Assembly (NCBI GenBank): GCA_963787895.1
Contig: CAWBEX010000004.1
Span: 142,955-206,954, forward strand
DNA from: Anderseniella sp963787895
GTDB taxonomy: Bacteria; Pseudomonadota; Alphaproteobacteria; Rhizobiales; Aestuariivirgaceae
Length of the DNA: 64,000 bases
Direction of reading: 5' to 3'
This document shows positions 8,549-18,617 of this stretch, piece by piece. Each line of letters opens with the position of its first letter. Positions within the stretch are counted from its first letter, which is position 1. The translations under genes and the position numbers were made by a program. Under the pieces are notes generated by a model. The model made no database searches and was not told where the DNA came from. It worked only from the letters and a program-made list of their open reading frames with translations.

Positions 8549-10273
8549 ATGCAGGCGCACAATAGTCAACACCGGGCGGGTGGCGCCTCGAAGCACCACG
8601 GATGGCGTTCAATGGGCCGCATCAGTGTGCTGACTGCTGCAACGCTGGTTCTTACACTGTTCGTTTCGCTGCCAATTCTCTCGGTAGTGTCCAGTGTTTT
8701 CAGCCCGGGCGGGGGTGCTCTGTCTCACCTGGCGGCGACGATCTTGCCGGAACTTGTTGTCAATACGCTGGCACTGATGATCCTGGTTGGGCTTGGGACT
8801 GCCGTTGTCGGCACAGGCACAGCCTGGCTGGTAAGTGCCTGCCGTTTTCCAGGCTCACGTCACTTGCAATGGATGCTGCTGCTACCACTGGCCATGCCAG
8901 CTTACATCATCGGATATGCTTACACCGACTTCCTTGTATTTGCCGGTCCGCTGCAAACCGCACTGCGCGGGTTCTTCGGGTGGTCAAGAAACGATTACTG
9001 GTTCCCGGAGATTCATTCGCTTTGGGGCGTCAGCCTGATGCTCGTGCTGGTGCTGTATCCCTATGTCTACTTTCTGGCCCGCAACGCGTTTCAGGAGCAG
9101 TCACGGGGTTTGATAGATGTTGCCCGCACGCTCGGGCGCTCGCCTGGCAACGTGTTCCTGACGGTATCACTTCCTATGGCAAGGCCGGCGGTTGCTGCAG
9201 GTGTCGCGCTGGCACTCATGGAGACAGTAGCCGATTTCGGAACAGTCCAGTATTTTGGCATTCAAACCTTCACCACAGCCATATACCGGACATGGTTCGG
9301 CATGGGTGACCGGATAGGTGCTGCTCAGCTGGCAACTGCCTTACTGGCATTTGTTTTCGCACTCGTTGCACTCGAGCAATGGTCCAGGTCCCGTCAGGCG
9401 TTTTATGAAACATCGCGCAAAACCATGCAGCCTGGTGCAGTGAGGTTGCGCGGTACAGCCGCGGTTGCCGCGTTTGCGGCTTGTGCGCTGCCTGTCTTGC
9501 TGGGGTTCGTGCTGCCGGTGGCGTTGCTGTTGCGTCTGCACCTTGAAGGAGGCGACAGCCTGATTGCTGGCCGCATCTCAATCTACGCTCGCAATTCCTT
9601 TCTTCTGGCAGGCGGTGCAGCACTGGTTGTCACTGCTTGCGCCATGCTGACGGGGTACTGCCTGAGAAGTGCATCAGGCGGCCCGCGTGCTGTCCTGGTC
9701 AGAATTGCGACAATGGGCTACGCCATCCCCGGCACTGTCATCGCGGTCGGCGTGCTCATCCCGTTAGGCGCGATGGATGCCTGGTTCGATGCACACCTGA
9801 AGGCGTGGCTTGGCGTTTCAACCGGCTTGTTGTTGTCGGGATCTGTGTTTGCCTTGCTCTACGCCTATACCGTACGCTTTCTTGCTGTAGGTAACAGCGC
9901 CGTAGAAACCGGCTTCAAGCGCATTCCGATCCACCTAGATGACGTGGCCCGCACACTGGGCAGAAGCAGGCTTGGCGTAATTGCACAGGTTCACATCCCG
10001 ATGTTGCGCCGATCCATGCTCATGGCAATGGCCATCATTTTTGTAGATGTCCTAAAGGAGTTGCCAGCAACCCTCATTGTTCGTCCGTTTAACTTTGATA
10101 CACTCGCGGTACGGGTATATCACCTTGCATCGGATGAACGGCTCAGTGAGGCTGCGACCGGTTCGCTGCTGATTGTGTTGATCGGGCTTGTGCCGATCAT
10201 TCTATTAACCCGCTTTTCTGGTGATGTTGCTGGGCTGGTTGAACCAGGTGCAGCCATGAAAAGTCCGCAATAG
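8549..10273 (+). CDS. Iron(III) ABC transporter permease with two fused membrane domains (FbpB/SfuB type)
   Basis: A 574-residue inner-membrane protein with about 12 hydrophobic segments in two halves. Each half has the EAA-type loop that contacts the ATPase: VARTLGRSPGNVF...LPMARPA near residue 195 and VARTLGRSRLGVI...IPMLRRS near 475. This double-permease design is typical of FbpB/HitB iron importers and matches the FbpA-like gene upstream. The expected ATPase (FbpC) is absent: the next gene is glmU. The start is the ATG at 8549; the ATG at 8612, just before the first membrane segment, is an alternative. Confidence 0.92.
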   Translation: MQAHNSQHRAGGASKHHGWRSMGRISVLTAATLVLTLFVSLPILSVVSSVFSPGGGALSHLAATILPELVVNTLALMILVGLGTAVVGTGTAWLVSACRFPGSRHLQWMLLLPLAMPAYIIGYAYTDFLVFAGPLQTALRGFFGWSRNDYWFPEIHSLWGVSLMLVLVLYPYVYFLARNAFQEQSRGLIDVARTLGRSPGNVFLTVSLPMARPAVAAGVALALMETVADFGTVQYFGIQTFTTAIYRTWFGMGDRIGAAQLATALLAFVFALVALEQWSRSRQAFYETSRKTMQPGAVRLRGTAAVAAFAACALPVLLGFVLPVALLLRLHLEGGDSLIAGRISIYARNSFLLAGGAALVVTACAMLTGYCLRSASGGPRAVLVRIATMGYAIPGTVIAVGVLIPLGAMDAWFDAHLKAWLGVSTGLLLSGSVFALLYAYTVRFLAVGNSAVETGFKRIPIHLDDVARTLGRSRLGVIAQVHIPMLRRSMLMAMAIIFVDVLKELPATLIVRPFNFDTLAVRVYHLASDERLSEAATGSLLIVLIGLVPIILLTRFSGDVAGLVEPGAAMKSPQ

Positions 10274-10366
10274 AACAGCAATAACTAGACTGTATTGTAT
10301 GGTTCTGGCGGGGCGATGCCGAATCACGCGAAAAGATGCGCGATGGGCGACGAGGCAACAGGTTAC

Positions 10367-11737
10367 ATGACGAAAATCGCTTGCATTATTCTGGCCGCCG
10401 GCATGGGCACAAGAATGAGGTCCCGCCTGCCCAAAGTACTGCACCGTGCAGGCGGCAGATCGCTGGTAGGTCATGTTGTGTGTGCAGCACGAGATCTCGG
10501 CGCCAGCAAGATCATTGCAGTTGTGGGTGACGAAGCTGACGCTATCAAGGCAGAGATCACACAACATAGCAGCAACGCAGAAATCGCCATTCAGGCCCCA
10601 GCGCGCGGAACGGCTGATGCAGTTTCCAAAGCTTTGCCGGCGCTCGAAGGCTTCAAGGGAACAGTGCTGGTGTTGTTTGGTGCCGACCCGTTGATGCAGC
10701 AACAAACACTTGCATCCATGATTGCCTCGATAGACAACGGTTCGCGGTTGTCCATCCTTGGGTTTGATGCTGCTGATCCTACAGGTTATGGGCGTTTGCT
10801 TAAGAATGCAGGTGGGAATATTGCCGCCATTCGTGAACACGCGGACGCCAGTGCCGAGGAACGCCAGATCACGTTATGCAATTCCGGCGTCATGGCATTT
10901 GAGGCCGGCCTTCTGCGTGATCTTCTGCCAAGGATCGGCAGTGACAATGCCAAAGGAGAGTTCTACCTCACTGATATCGTTGAGCTTGCCAATGCAGCGG
11001 GAGAGGCAGTCGGCCTGGTAACCTGTGCGGAACACGAGATCCAGGGGGTCAACAACAGGGCTGAGCTGGCAGCGGTGGAAGCCGAATTTCAGCGCCGGTA
11101 TAGGGCAAGGGCGATGGAAGAGGGGGCAACTCTTGTTGCGCCTGAAACTGTGTTCCTGAGTGCCGATACACGCATCGGTACCGACGTCATTATAGAACCC
11201 CACGTGGTCATCGGAAACAATGTCTCCATTGGTGATGGGACCATCATTCACGCGTTCAGCCACATTGAAAATGCTCGCATAGGAGCTGGCGTCGAGCTCG
11301 GTCCGTATGCGCGCATTCGACCTGGTACGCAGCTTGCAGACAAAGTAAAAATCGGCAACTTCGTCGAAGTCAAGAATGCCAGTATTGAACAGGGCGCCAA
11401 GGTGAACCATCTGAGCTATGTTGGCGATGCACGCGTTGGGGAAAGTGCCAACATTGGTGCGGGAACCATAACCTGCAATTACGACGGCTTTTTCAAACAC
11501 CACACCGACATAGGTGCCGGTGCCTTCATTGGTTCCAACTCTGCTTTGGTGGCGCCTGTTAAGATCGGTGCCGGGGCCTATATAGGATCTGGCAGCGTGG
11601 TGACGAAAAATGTCGAACCTGGCGCACTTGCCGTAGCCAGAGGTCACCAGGAAAACCGCGAAGGCTGGGCGGTGCGATACAATGAGGCGCAGACTGCCCG
11701 CAAGGCTAAGGCTGCCGCCAGCAAGAAAAAGGATTAG
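10367..11737 (+). CDS. glmU: Bifunctional GlmU: glucosamine-1-phosphate acetyltransferase / GlcNAc-1-P uridylyltransferase
   Basis: Catalyses the last two steps of UDP-GlcNAc synthesis for peptidoglycan and lipid A. The N-terminal pyrophosphorylase domain starts CIILAAGMGTRMRSRLPKVLH; the C-terminal half is a left-handed beta-helix of hexapeptide repeats (for example IGAGVELGPYARIRPGT and the NYDGFFKHHTDIG active-site region). The ATG at 10367 gives a normal 456 residues; the frame is open from 10295 but the upstream residues do not fit the family. glmS follows after 5 bases, so the two form an operon for amino-sugar supply. Confidence 0.97.
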   Translation: MTKIACIILAAGMGTRMRSRLPKVLHRAGGRSLVGHVVCAARDLGASKIIAVVGDEADAIKAEITQHSSNAEIAIQAPARGTADAVSKALPALEGFKGTVLVLFGADPLMQQQTLASMIASIDNGSRLSILGFDAADPTGYGRLLKNAGGNIAAIREHADASAEERQITLCNSGVMAFEAGLLRDLLPRIGSDNAKGEFYLTDIVELANAAGEAVGLVTCAEHEIQGVNNRAELAAVEAEFQRRYRARAMEEGATLVAPETVFLSADTRIGTDVIIEPHVVIGNNVSIGDGTIIHAFSHIENARIGAGVELGPYARIRPGTQLADKVKIGNFVEVKNASIEQGAKVNHLSYVGDARVGESANIGAGTITCNYDGFFKHHTDIGAGAFIGSNSALVAPVKIGAGAYIGSGSVVTKNVEPGALAVARGHQENREGWAVRYNEAQTARKAKAAASKKKD

Positions 11738-11742
11738 CCGTA

Positions 11743-13569
11743 ATGTGCGGTATTGTGGGGATACTCGGGACGCAACCAGTTGCCATGCAGTTGGTGGATG
11801 CATTACGGCGGCTGGAATACCGCGGGTACGATTCGGCCGGCATTGCTGTGTTGAAAGATGGCGGCATTGACAGGGTGCGCGCAGCTGGCAAGCTGGAAAA
11901 CCTGTATGCAAAGGTTGCCGGCAATGGTTGGCAGGCAACCACCGGCATAGGTCACACCAGATGGGCAACGCACGGCGCACCGAATGAGAACAACGCCCAT
12001 CCGCATCAGGCGGGCGATGTTGTAATTGTACACAATGGAATTATCGAGAATTACCGTCCTTTGAAGGACACGCTGACTGCTCAGGGTGTGAAGTTTCAGA
12101 CCGAGACAGATACTGAGGTCGTGGCGCAGCTGATCAACCAGAAACTGCAATCAGGCATGGCTGCGAAGGATGCAGTCAGCCAAACATTGAAGCAGCTTCA
12201 AGGTGCCTTTTCACTGGGCATCCTGATAAGGGGCGAAGAAGACCTGATGTTTGGCGCGCGTATGGGCGCTCCACTTGCGGTCGGTCACGGACATGGCCAG
12301 ATGTTCCTGGGTTCCGACGCAGTTGCATTGGCTCCATTTACCAACCGCGTCAGCTACCTCAATGATGGTGACTGGGTTGTCATGACGCGTGCCGGGGTGA
12401 GTATCTTTGACGGGAATGATCAGCCGGTAGAGCGCCAGATCAACCTTTCTCAGGCCTCCGCCATGATGGTGGATAAAGGCAACCACCGTCATTTCATGGC
12501 CAAGGAAATTGAAGAGCAGCCGGAGGTCATCGGTCATACGCTTGGCGAGTATGTCGATTTCACCACGGGCAAGATCAAACTGCCGGAAGATCTGCCGGTC
12601 GACCTTGCCAAGGTTAGTTCCATAACCATTACCGCTTGCGGTACAGCCTATTATGCCGGACTCACAGCCAAGTACTGGTTTGAGAAGATCGCACGACTGC
12701 CGGTTGAGGTGGATATCGCCTCGGAGTTTCGCTACCGCGAAGCCCCGCTTAGCAAGGACGGCATCACAATTGTCATTTCGCAATCCGGCGAGACCGCCGA
12801 TACGCTGGCGGCTGCGCGCTACAGCCTGTCGCAAGGCCAAAGGGTCATTGCTGTTGTAAACGTGCCGGAGTCCACCATTGCGCGTGAATGCTCCGGTGTT
12901 TTGCGTACGTTTGCGGGTCCGGAAATCGGTGTTGCTTCAACAAAGGCGTTTACCTGTCAGCTGACAGTGCTGGCCTGTTTGTCGATTGCAGCGGCCAAGG
13001 CGCGTGGCGCAATTGATGAGACAGAAGAAAAGCGGCTGGTGAAGTCATTGGTGGGTTTGCCTCGTTTGATGTCCGGCATGAAAGCACAGGAAAGCCACAT
13101 TGAGGAAGTTGCCCGCAGGGTAGCTTCAGCGCGTGATGTTTTGTACCTCGGCCGGGGAGTGAACTTCCCGATTGCCATGGAAGGCGCTCTCAAGCTCAAG
13201 GAAATTTCCTATATTCATGCAGAAGGCTACGCTGCTGGAGAATTAAAGCATGGCCCGATCGCCCTTATTGATGAAGACGTTCCGGTCGTGGTCATCGCTC
13301 CGCGTGACGAGCTTTTTGACAAGACGATTTCCAATATGCAGGAAGTGGCTGCGCGCGGAGGCCAGATTATCCTTGTAACCGATGCAACCGGCGCCGATGC
13401 ACACGCCGCTGATGCCTTTGAGACGATCACTGTTCCTGAAACGGATCCGTTTGTTGCCCCTATGATCTACGCAGTTCCCATGCAGCTGCTGGCCTATTAC
13501 GCGGCAGTGTTCAGGGGTACCGATGTTGACCAGCCGCGCAATCTTGCAAAATCAGTCACCGTTGAATAG
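11743..13569 (+). CDS. glmS: Glutamine--fructose-6-phosphate aminotransferase (isomerizing)
   Basis: Makes glucosamine-6-phosphate from fructose-6-phosphate and glutamine, the committed step of amino-sugar synthesis. The 608-residue protein starts MCGIVGI, with Cys2 as the N-terminal glutaminase nucleophile, and contains GHTRWATHGAPNENNAHPH. Two SIS sugar-isomerase domains follow (TACGTAYYAG, SQSGETADTLAA, ASTKAFTCQ), ending DQPRNLAKSVTVE as in the family. No glmS ribozyme is expected in proteobacteria and the 5-base gap after glmU leaves no room for one. Confidence 0.97.
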   Translation: MCGIVGILGTQPVAMQLVDALRRLEYRGYDSAGIAVLKDGGIDRVRAAGKLENLYAKVAGNGWQATTGIGHTRWATHGAPNENNAHPHQAGDVVIVHNGIIENYRPLKDTLTAQGVKFQTETDTEVVAQLINQKLQSGMAAKDAVSQTLKQLQGAFSLGILIRGEEDLMFGARMGAPLAVGHGHGQMFLGSDAVALAPFTNRVSYLNDGDWVVMTRAGVSIFDGNDQPVERQINLSQASAMMVDKGNHRHFMAKEIEEQPEVIGHTLGEYVDFTTGKIKLPEDLPVDLAKVSSITITACGTAYYAGLTAKYWFEKIARLPVEVDIASEFRYREAPLSKDGITIVISQSGETADTLAAARYSLSQGQRVIAVVNVPESTIARECSGVLRTFAGPEIGVASTKAFTCQLTVLACLSIAAAKARGAIDETEEKRLVKSLVGLPRLMSGMKAQESHIEEVARRVASARDVLYLGRGVNFPIAMEGALKLKEISYIHAEGYAAGELKHGPIALIDEDVPVVVIAPRDELFDKTISNMQEVAARGGQIILVTDATGADAHAADAFETITVPETDPFVAPMIYAVPMQLLAYYAAVFRGTDVDQPRNLAKSVTVE

Positions 13570-13654
13570 CAAGCCATAAATTTTTCGCGGAAGAACCGAA
13601 CAGACCGTTTCCGCTTAGCCAATCTTTAACCATGTGACGTCACTATCGCCGTCC

Positions 13655-15052
13655 ATGAACAAGTTAGTTGTACGTGCGTTAGTAAGTACCGCGTTCTTGG
13701 CTGCGGTTGCAGCCCACACCGGTGTGTCTCACGCTTCAGAAACCACTTCGGCCACTCATTATCCGCCAGCTGCGGTGATGAAGTCGGCCTACACGAAGCT
13801 CGTGTCCGGCAATCCACAAGCTGCTATTGCCGAATACACCACTGTCCTGACCCTGAGTGAGACGACACTTGCCGACAAGGCAACATCGCTTTTGAACAGA
13901 GCTCTGGCGCACCAGCAACTGGATGCGCATGACGCAGCGATTGCCGACTACACCAGTGCCATTGAGCTTGACGCATTGAACGCCAAGACCCGCGCTGTTG
14001 CGCTTTACAATCGTGGTATCGCCCACTCGAAGAACAACGACCAGGCAAGCGCCATTGATGACTACACCAATGCGCTCTATCTGAACCCATATCTGGCAGA
14101 AGCATACTACAGCCGCGGAAACGCGTTGAGAGAAGCCGGTCAATACAAATATGCGCTGATCGACTATGCAAAGGCGGAGAAATTCAACTACCCGCACCCA
14201 CATCTGGCTCTATATGGAACGGCACTCACCCTGGCCAAGCTGGGGCATACAGATGAAGCCACTGCTACGCTGTTCAGGGTTTACGGTATGAAGCCGGACT
14301 TCAAACCGGCTCGCGACAGGCTAGCTGGACTGGGTATCGACGTTCCGGAAAACCCCACATCGCGGCAAATCAAACTGGCAATTTTGCCGACGCAGAATCT
14401 GCTGGCAGACAATATCGTGACTGGTTCCACGCAGGCGTCAAGTGCCATGGTGGAAAAACTGGCCCAGCGTGAGCCTGTTGCGCCACCGACTGGCTTGTTG
14501 AATGGTGCCCGTCCGGATGAACCGGGCGCGTTTATGGCAGAAGCAGATCAAGCTCCAGCGCCAGTCAAAGTAGCCGGTGTTGCAGTTCCTTCAACACGCT
14601 CCAAGCCAGAGGATATCTCTGTGGCACAGGTTGAGGCTGTTCCGGCTTTGCCTGCCAGGAAACAGGTAGTCAATGCAGTTGCCAGTGTCATCGTGGCCAA
14701 GCCTGAGGCACCGTCTGTCCAGATCGAACCTGTTTCCGCTCCTGCAGAAAAAGCCAGCGTGAACCTGACTTCAACAGAAGGTGGTAACGTTTCGGCGAAG
14801 TTTGAAGGCTGGACCGTGCAGCTGGTATCGCAGCGCGATGCGGACAAGGCGTGGAGCAACTGGGACAGCCTGCAGAAGCGCTATGGAAGCCTGCTTGGTG
14901 GCCAGGCCGCTGCCGTGGTCAAGGCAGATGTCGAAGGGCAGGGTACCTACTACCGTTTGCGGGTGCACAAGCTTGAAAAGAACGAAGCGCAGAACCTTTG
15001 CAAGTCGCTCAAGCGCAAAGGCACAGGTTGCTTCGTGTCACGCGCCGGATAG
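13655..15052 (+). CDS. Secreted TPR-repeat protein with C-terminal SPOR domain
   Basis: A 465-residue envelope protein. It has a signal peptide (MNKLVVRALVSTAFLAAVAAHTG, cleavage near SHA), about four tetratricopeptide repeats in the first 200 residues (such as AVALYNRGIAHSKNNDQASA and AEAYYSRGNALREAGQY), a long Ala/Pro/Val-rich linker, and a final 80-residue SPOR domain (GWTVQLVSQRDADKAW...YYRLRVHKL). SPOR domains bind denuded glycan at division septa, so a cell-wall or division role is likely. The ATG at 13655 is preferred to the GTG at 13634 because it directly precedes the signal peptide. It follows glmS by 85 bases and converges on the ybaN-like gene. Confidence 0.82.
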   Translation: MNKLVVRALVSTAFLAAVAAHTGVSHASETTSATHYPPAAVMKSAYTKLVSGNPQAAIAEYTTVLTLSETTLADKATSLLNRALAHQQLDAHDAAIADYTSAIELDALNAKTRAVALYNRGIAHSKNNDQASAIDDYTNALYLNPYLAEAYYSRGNALREAGQYKYALIDYAKAEKFNYPHPHLALYGTALTLAKLGHTDEATATLFRVYGMKPDFKPARDRLAGLGIDVPENPTSRQIKLAILPTQNLLADNIVTGSTQASSAMVEKLAQREPVAPPTGLLNGARPDEPGAFMAEADQAPAPVKVAGVAVPSTRSKPEDISVAQVEAVPALPARKQVVNAVASVIVAKPEAPSVQIEPVSAPAEKASVNLTSTEGGNVSAKFEGWTVQLVSQRDADKAWSNWDSLQKRYGSLLGGQAAAVVKADVEGQGTYYRLRVHKLEKNEAQNLCKSLKRKGTGCFVSRAG

Positions 15053-15055
15053 AAT

Positions 15056-15439
15056 TCAACGCCGGCTGGTTGGCCTGGTGACAATGAAGGCCGCTACACA
15101 TACCAGAATTCCGCCCGTCATCCACACCGCGATGGCGGGCGCATTTGTACCAAGGGCAAGCCACAACAAGCTGGCTGACATCATGCCCACTGAAGCAAAT
15201 TTGGCTGCCAGTGGAATTGACCTGTCCCGCTCCCAGTCCTTGATATAAGGACCAAGGCGTGGATGGTTCAGCAGCCATTCGTGGAGCGCTGGTGACGAGC
15301 GGGCAAAACAGGCCAGCGCGAGCAGCAGGAACGGGGTAGTGGGCAGCAAAGGCAAGAACACTCCGGCAAGGGCCAAGGCTACGAATACAAAACCCGCTGC
15401 CTTCAGAAATAACCGCCATGTTGCTGATCCGACAGGCAC
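15056..15439 (-). CDS. YbaN/DUF454 family inner-membrane protein
   Basis: A 127-residue membrane protein with about four hydrophobic segments. The hallmark of the family is the stretch LPLLPTTPFLLLALACFARSS followed by LLNHPRLGPYIKDWE. The function of the family is unknown. The start is a GTG at 15439 with GGA just upstream. Its stop lies 3 bases from the stop of the convergent TPR-SPOR gene. Confidence 0.85.
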   Translation of the reverse strand: MPVGSATWRLFLKAAGFVFVALALAGVFLPLLPTTPFLLLALACFARSSPALHEWLLNHPRLGPYIKDWERDRSIPLAAKFASVGMMSASLLWLALGTNAPAIAVWMTGGILVCVAAFIVTRPTSRR

Positions 15440-15587
15440 TCATCCAACTTTCACAAAACTGCGCTAGTGCAATTGGTATTTTCACATTTGTCTTGTAGCA
15501 GTTGCCTCAGGGCCGTGCTATGGCAACGCCATTGGAAATTGCAGGCTGATCATCAGCCATTTAACTTGCCAGGATTGCTGACCGGGG

Positions 15588-16346
15588 ATGCTTGGAAAAC
15601 TACGGACCTATTTTCTAACGGGCATCGTTGTAGCTGCACCAATCGCCATTACAATCTGGCTGGTGTGGTGGTTTGTGTCGCTGTTTGACAGTTGGCTCAA
15701 ACCCTACATTCCGGCAATCTACAACCCGGACCACTATTTGCCATTTACGGTCCCAGGCGTTGGGCTGGTCTTTGCACTTGTTGGCATCACGGTCATCGGA
15801 GCTCTGGCAGCCAACCTGGTTGGCAAGACCCTCATCCACTTTGGCGAACGCACGCTCGATCGCATGCCCGTAATCCGATCAGTCTACAAGGCTGTCAAAC
15901 AGATCTTTGAGACTGTGCTGTCTTCAAATGCAAGTAACTTCACTTCGGTCGGCCTGGTTGGCTATCCGCGCCCTGGTGTCAACGTTGTTTGTTTCATAGC
16001 CCGCGAACTTGACTCGGGCGAGATCGGATTGCCGCCAGGTACAACCTACTATTCAGCCTTCATGCCAACCACGCCCAACCCGACGTCCGGTTTCCTGTTC
16101 TTTATCGAGAAACACGAAGTCACGATTCTGGACATCACCGTGGAGGAAGCTGCCAAACTCGTGATTTCCGCAGGTCTGGTTACCCCGGCACAGCTTCAGG
16201 AGGCCAATCAGGAGGCAAGCCACCAGGACAAAACCACACTGGCGGCGCGCCTGATCAACCCTGATGTAGTGCTGAAGCCTGTGAAGAAGCCGCTAGCCAG
16301 CCGCAAGAAGTCAAAGGCAAAGCCTGCGAAAAAGCGCGACAGCTAA
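15588..16346 (+). CDS. DUF502 family membrane protein
   Basis: A 252-residue protein of the DUF502 family, function unknown. Two membrane segments near the N-terminus (FLTGIVVAAPIAITIWLVWWF and GLVFALVGITVIGALAANLV) are followed by a conserved soluble domain (RMPVIRSVYKAVKQIFET, SAFMPTTPNPTSGFLFF) and a Lys-rich tail. It sits beside recG, as is usual in Rhizobiales. Its TAA (16344-16346) overlaps the TAG of the convergent recG (16343-16345). Confidence 0.9.
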   Translation: MLGKLRTYFLTGIVVAAPIAITIWLVWWFVSLFDSWLKPYIPAIYNPDHYLPFTVPGVGLVFALVGITVIGALAANLVGKTLIHFGERTLDRMPVIRSVYKAVKQIFETVLSSNASNFTSVGLVGYPRPGVNVVCFIARELDSGEIGLPPGTTYYSAFMPTTPNPTSGFLFFIEKHEVTILDITVEEAAKLVISAGLVTPAQLQEANQEASHQDKTTLAARLINPDVVLKPVKKPLASRKKSKAKPAKKRDS

Positions 16347-18484
16347 CCTGCAGAAAGCAATCTGATCGCGTCATCCCGCTCAAACAGATAGAGCAGGATA
16401 CGCAGTGCCTCTCCACGTTGTGACCTGATATCCGGATCAGTTTCGAGAATGAGCCGCGCATCGTCACGCGCAGCTTGAAGCAACTCACCATGCTGGCCAA
16501 GGTCGGCAAGGCGGAAACTGGCGGCACCGGACTGGCGTGTGCCGAGAACCTCGCCGGAACCGCGCAGTTTCAGATCTTCTTCAGCTATCAGAAAACCGTC
16601 TTCGGTTTCACGCATGATCTTGAGTCGCGCTGTGGCGGTTTCTCCCAGCGGACCGTCGTACAGCAGCAGGCAGGTTGAGGCCTCTTCCCCACGCCCCACA
16701 CGCCCGCGCAGCTGATGCAATTGCGCCAGGCCGAAGCGTTCTGCATTCTCAATGACCATGATACTGGCTTCAGGAACATCAACGCCAACCTCGATGACAG
16801 TGGTGGAAACCAGAATTGAGATTTCACCCGCCTTGAACTGGTTCATGACGGCATCCTTGTCCGGCCCCTTCATACGCCCATGGACAAGACCCACACGATT
16901 GCCGAATCGGATTTGCAAGGCATTGAAACGTGCTTCGGCCGCAGCCTTGCCAATGAATTCGCTTTCTTCCACAAGCGGGCAAACCCAGTAAGCACGCTTG
17001 CCCTGGCCGATGACACGCTCCAACCCGTCAACAACCTGGTCCAGCTTGTCCATGGGCAGTACACGCGTCTCAACCGGCTTGCGGCCCGCCGGTTTGTCTG
17101 TCAGCCTGCTCACATCCATGTCTCCATAGGCCGTGAGCGCAAGTGTGCGTGGAATGGGTGTCGCGGTCATCACCAGCAGATCGCTTGCCCTGCCGGATTT
17201 TGACTGCAAGGCAAGGCGCTGATGCACTCCGAAGCGGTGTTGCTCATCGATTATCACGAGGCCAAGGTCAGCGAACTCGACACCTTCCTGGAACAGCGCG
17301 TGCGTACCTATGAGAATGTCCAGTTCGCCACTTTCCAGATCAGCAAGTATCTGCTGGCGTTGCAGGCCCTTTTCCCGCCCGGTCAGAATTGCGGCTCGCA
17401 AACCCGCTGCCAGGGCCAAGGATTCGATCGTGGCAATGTGCTGGCGGGCGAGAATGTCGGTAGGTACCATAAGCGCGGATTGCGCTCCGGCCTCTGCCGC
17501 TGCAATCATGGCCAGTAGTCCTACGATGGTTTTGCCTGAACCGACATCACCCTGCAGCAGGCGCAACATCCGGTTGGGAGATGCCATGTCGCCAAGGATT
17601 TCCGACACAGACTGCAACTGGCTGGGCGTCAACGAAAAGGGCAGCGCCTTCAGAACCTGCTCCCGCTTGTCACCGGTGCCCTTGAGGCTGCGCCCGGAGG
17701 CACGCTTCATATGTCGCCTCACCAGCGACAACGCAAGCTGGTTGGCAAGCAACTCGTCATAGGCGAGCCTTTGACGGGCTGGGTGGTCTGGTTCGAGTAC
17801 ATTGACCGCGTCAGGACAATGCAGCATTGCTAGCGCTGCATCGAAGGACGGCAGGTCGCGTGCCTTTAGCCAATGCCGGTCCTGCCACTCCGGTAATTGC
17901 GGAACTTCCGCCATGACCTGGCGGATGGCCTTTCCAAGTATTTTGCCAGAAACGCCGGCGGTGAGCGGATAGACCGGCTCCAGCAAGGGCATCTCATCGA
18001 ACTGGGCACGCGTAAGGACATGGTCCGGATGGACAATTTGCGGGCTACCGCCATACCATTCAATCTTGCCAGAGATGAACCGGGTTTCACCCTCCGGCAG
18101 AAGTCGCTCTAGATATGGCCCGTGGGAATGAAAGAACACCAGTGGCAGGCTCCCGCTCTCGTCAAACACGTCAACCCGGTATGGCACGCGCCGGTTATGC
18201 CGGGGAGCCGGTTTGTGGCGGCCTATTTCAGCCTCGATGGTTACAATACCCGATTGCGGCAGATCGTTGATCTTTGGCCTGTTGCGCCTGTCAATCACCC
18301 CAACCGGTAGATGAAACAGCAGATCGCAAAGCCGGGCGGGCAGGTCGGCGGCTTGCCGGTCAAAGCGCTGCGCGCGTACCAGTCCAGCCAGCGTCTTTTC
18401 CACCTTTGCGCCAATGCCTTTCAACGCACTGGCGGATGCAAAATACCTGTTCAGGATTTCGGGACGCATGGATGGCCTTTTCAT
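16343..18484 (-). CDS. recG: ATP-dependent DNA helicase RecG
   Basis: A branch-migration helicase that remodels stalled replication forks and Holliday junctions. It has an N-terminal wedge/OB-fold (residues about 15-180), Walker A GDVGSGKT, DEQH-box motif IIDEQHRFGVHQR, motif III TATPIPRTL, and motifs V-VI (TTVIEVGVDVPEAS, QLRGRVGRG), plus the C-terminal GTRQSG region. At 713 residues it is of normal length. The ATG at 18484 is used; the Met five residues downstream (18469) is equally possible. It is transcribed away from sdhE-mfd. Confidence 0.96.
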   Translation of the reverse strand: MKRPSMRPEILNRYFASASALKGIGAKVEKTLAGLVRAQRFDRQAADLPARLCDLLFHLPVGVIDRRNRPKINDLPQSGIVTIEAEIGRHKPAPRHNRRVPYRVDVFDESGSLPLVFFHSHGPYLERLLPEGETRFISGKIEWYGGSPQIVHPDHVLTRAQFDEMPLLEPVYPLTAGVSGKILGKAIRQVMAEVPQLPEWQDRHWLKARDLPSFDAALAMLHCPDAVNVLEPDHPARQRLAYDELLANQLALSLVRRHMKRASGRSLKGTGDKREQVLKALPFSLTPSQLQSVSEILGDMASPNRMLRLLQGDVGSGKTIVGLLAMIAAAEAGAQSALMVPTDILARQHIATIESLALAAGLRAAILTGREKGLQRQQILADLESGELDILIGTHALFQEGVEFADLGLVIIDEQHRFGVHQRLALQSKSGRASDLLVMTATPIPRTLALTAYGDMDVSRLTDKPAGRKPVETRVLPMDKLDQVVDGLERVIGQGKRAYWVCPLVEESEFIGKAAAEARFNALQIRFGNRVGLVHGRMKGPDKDAVMNQFKAGEISILVSTTVIEVGVDVPEASIMVIENAERFGLAQLHQLRGRVGRGEEASTCLLLYDGPLGETATARLKIMRETEDGFLIAEEDLKLRGSGEVLGTRQSGAASFRLADLGQHGELLQAARDDARLILETDPDIRSQRGEALRILLYLFERDDAIRLLSAG

Positions 18485-18617
18485 CGACAGCTTCGCAATC
18501 GAGTTTGTACATCATGCCCGGTTGCGTTTCGTTCGTGGTTCTTTCATAACCCGGCCAGCAATCGATTTCCAAACACTTACGGATTGCGCACCGTGACCCT
18601 GACAGGACTTCCGGCAC

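Noticed and set aside
11738..11742. glmS ribozyme upstream of glmS
   Set aside because: Only 5 bases separate glmU and glmS, and the ribozyme is a feature of Gram-positive lineages.
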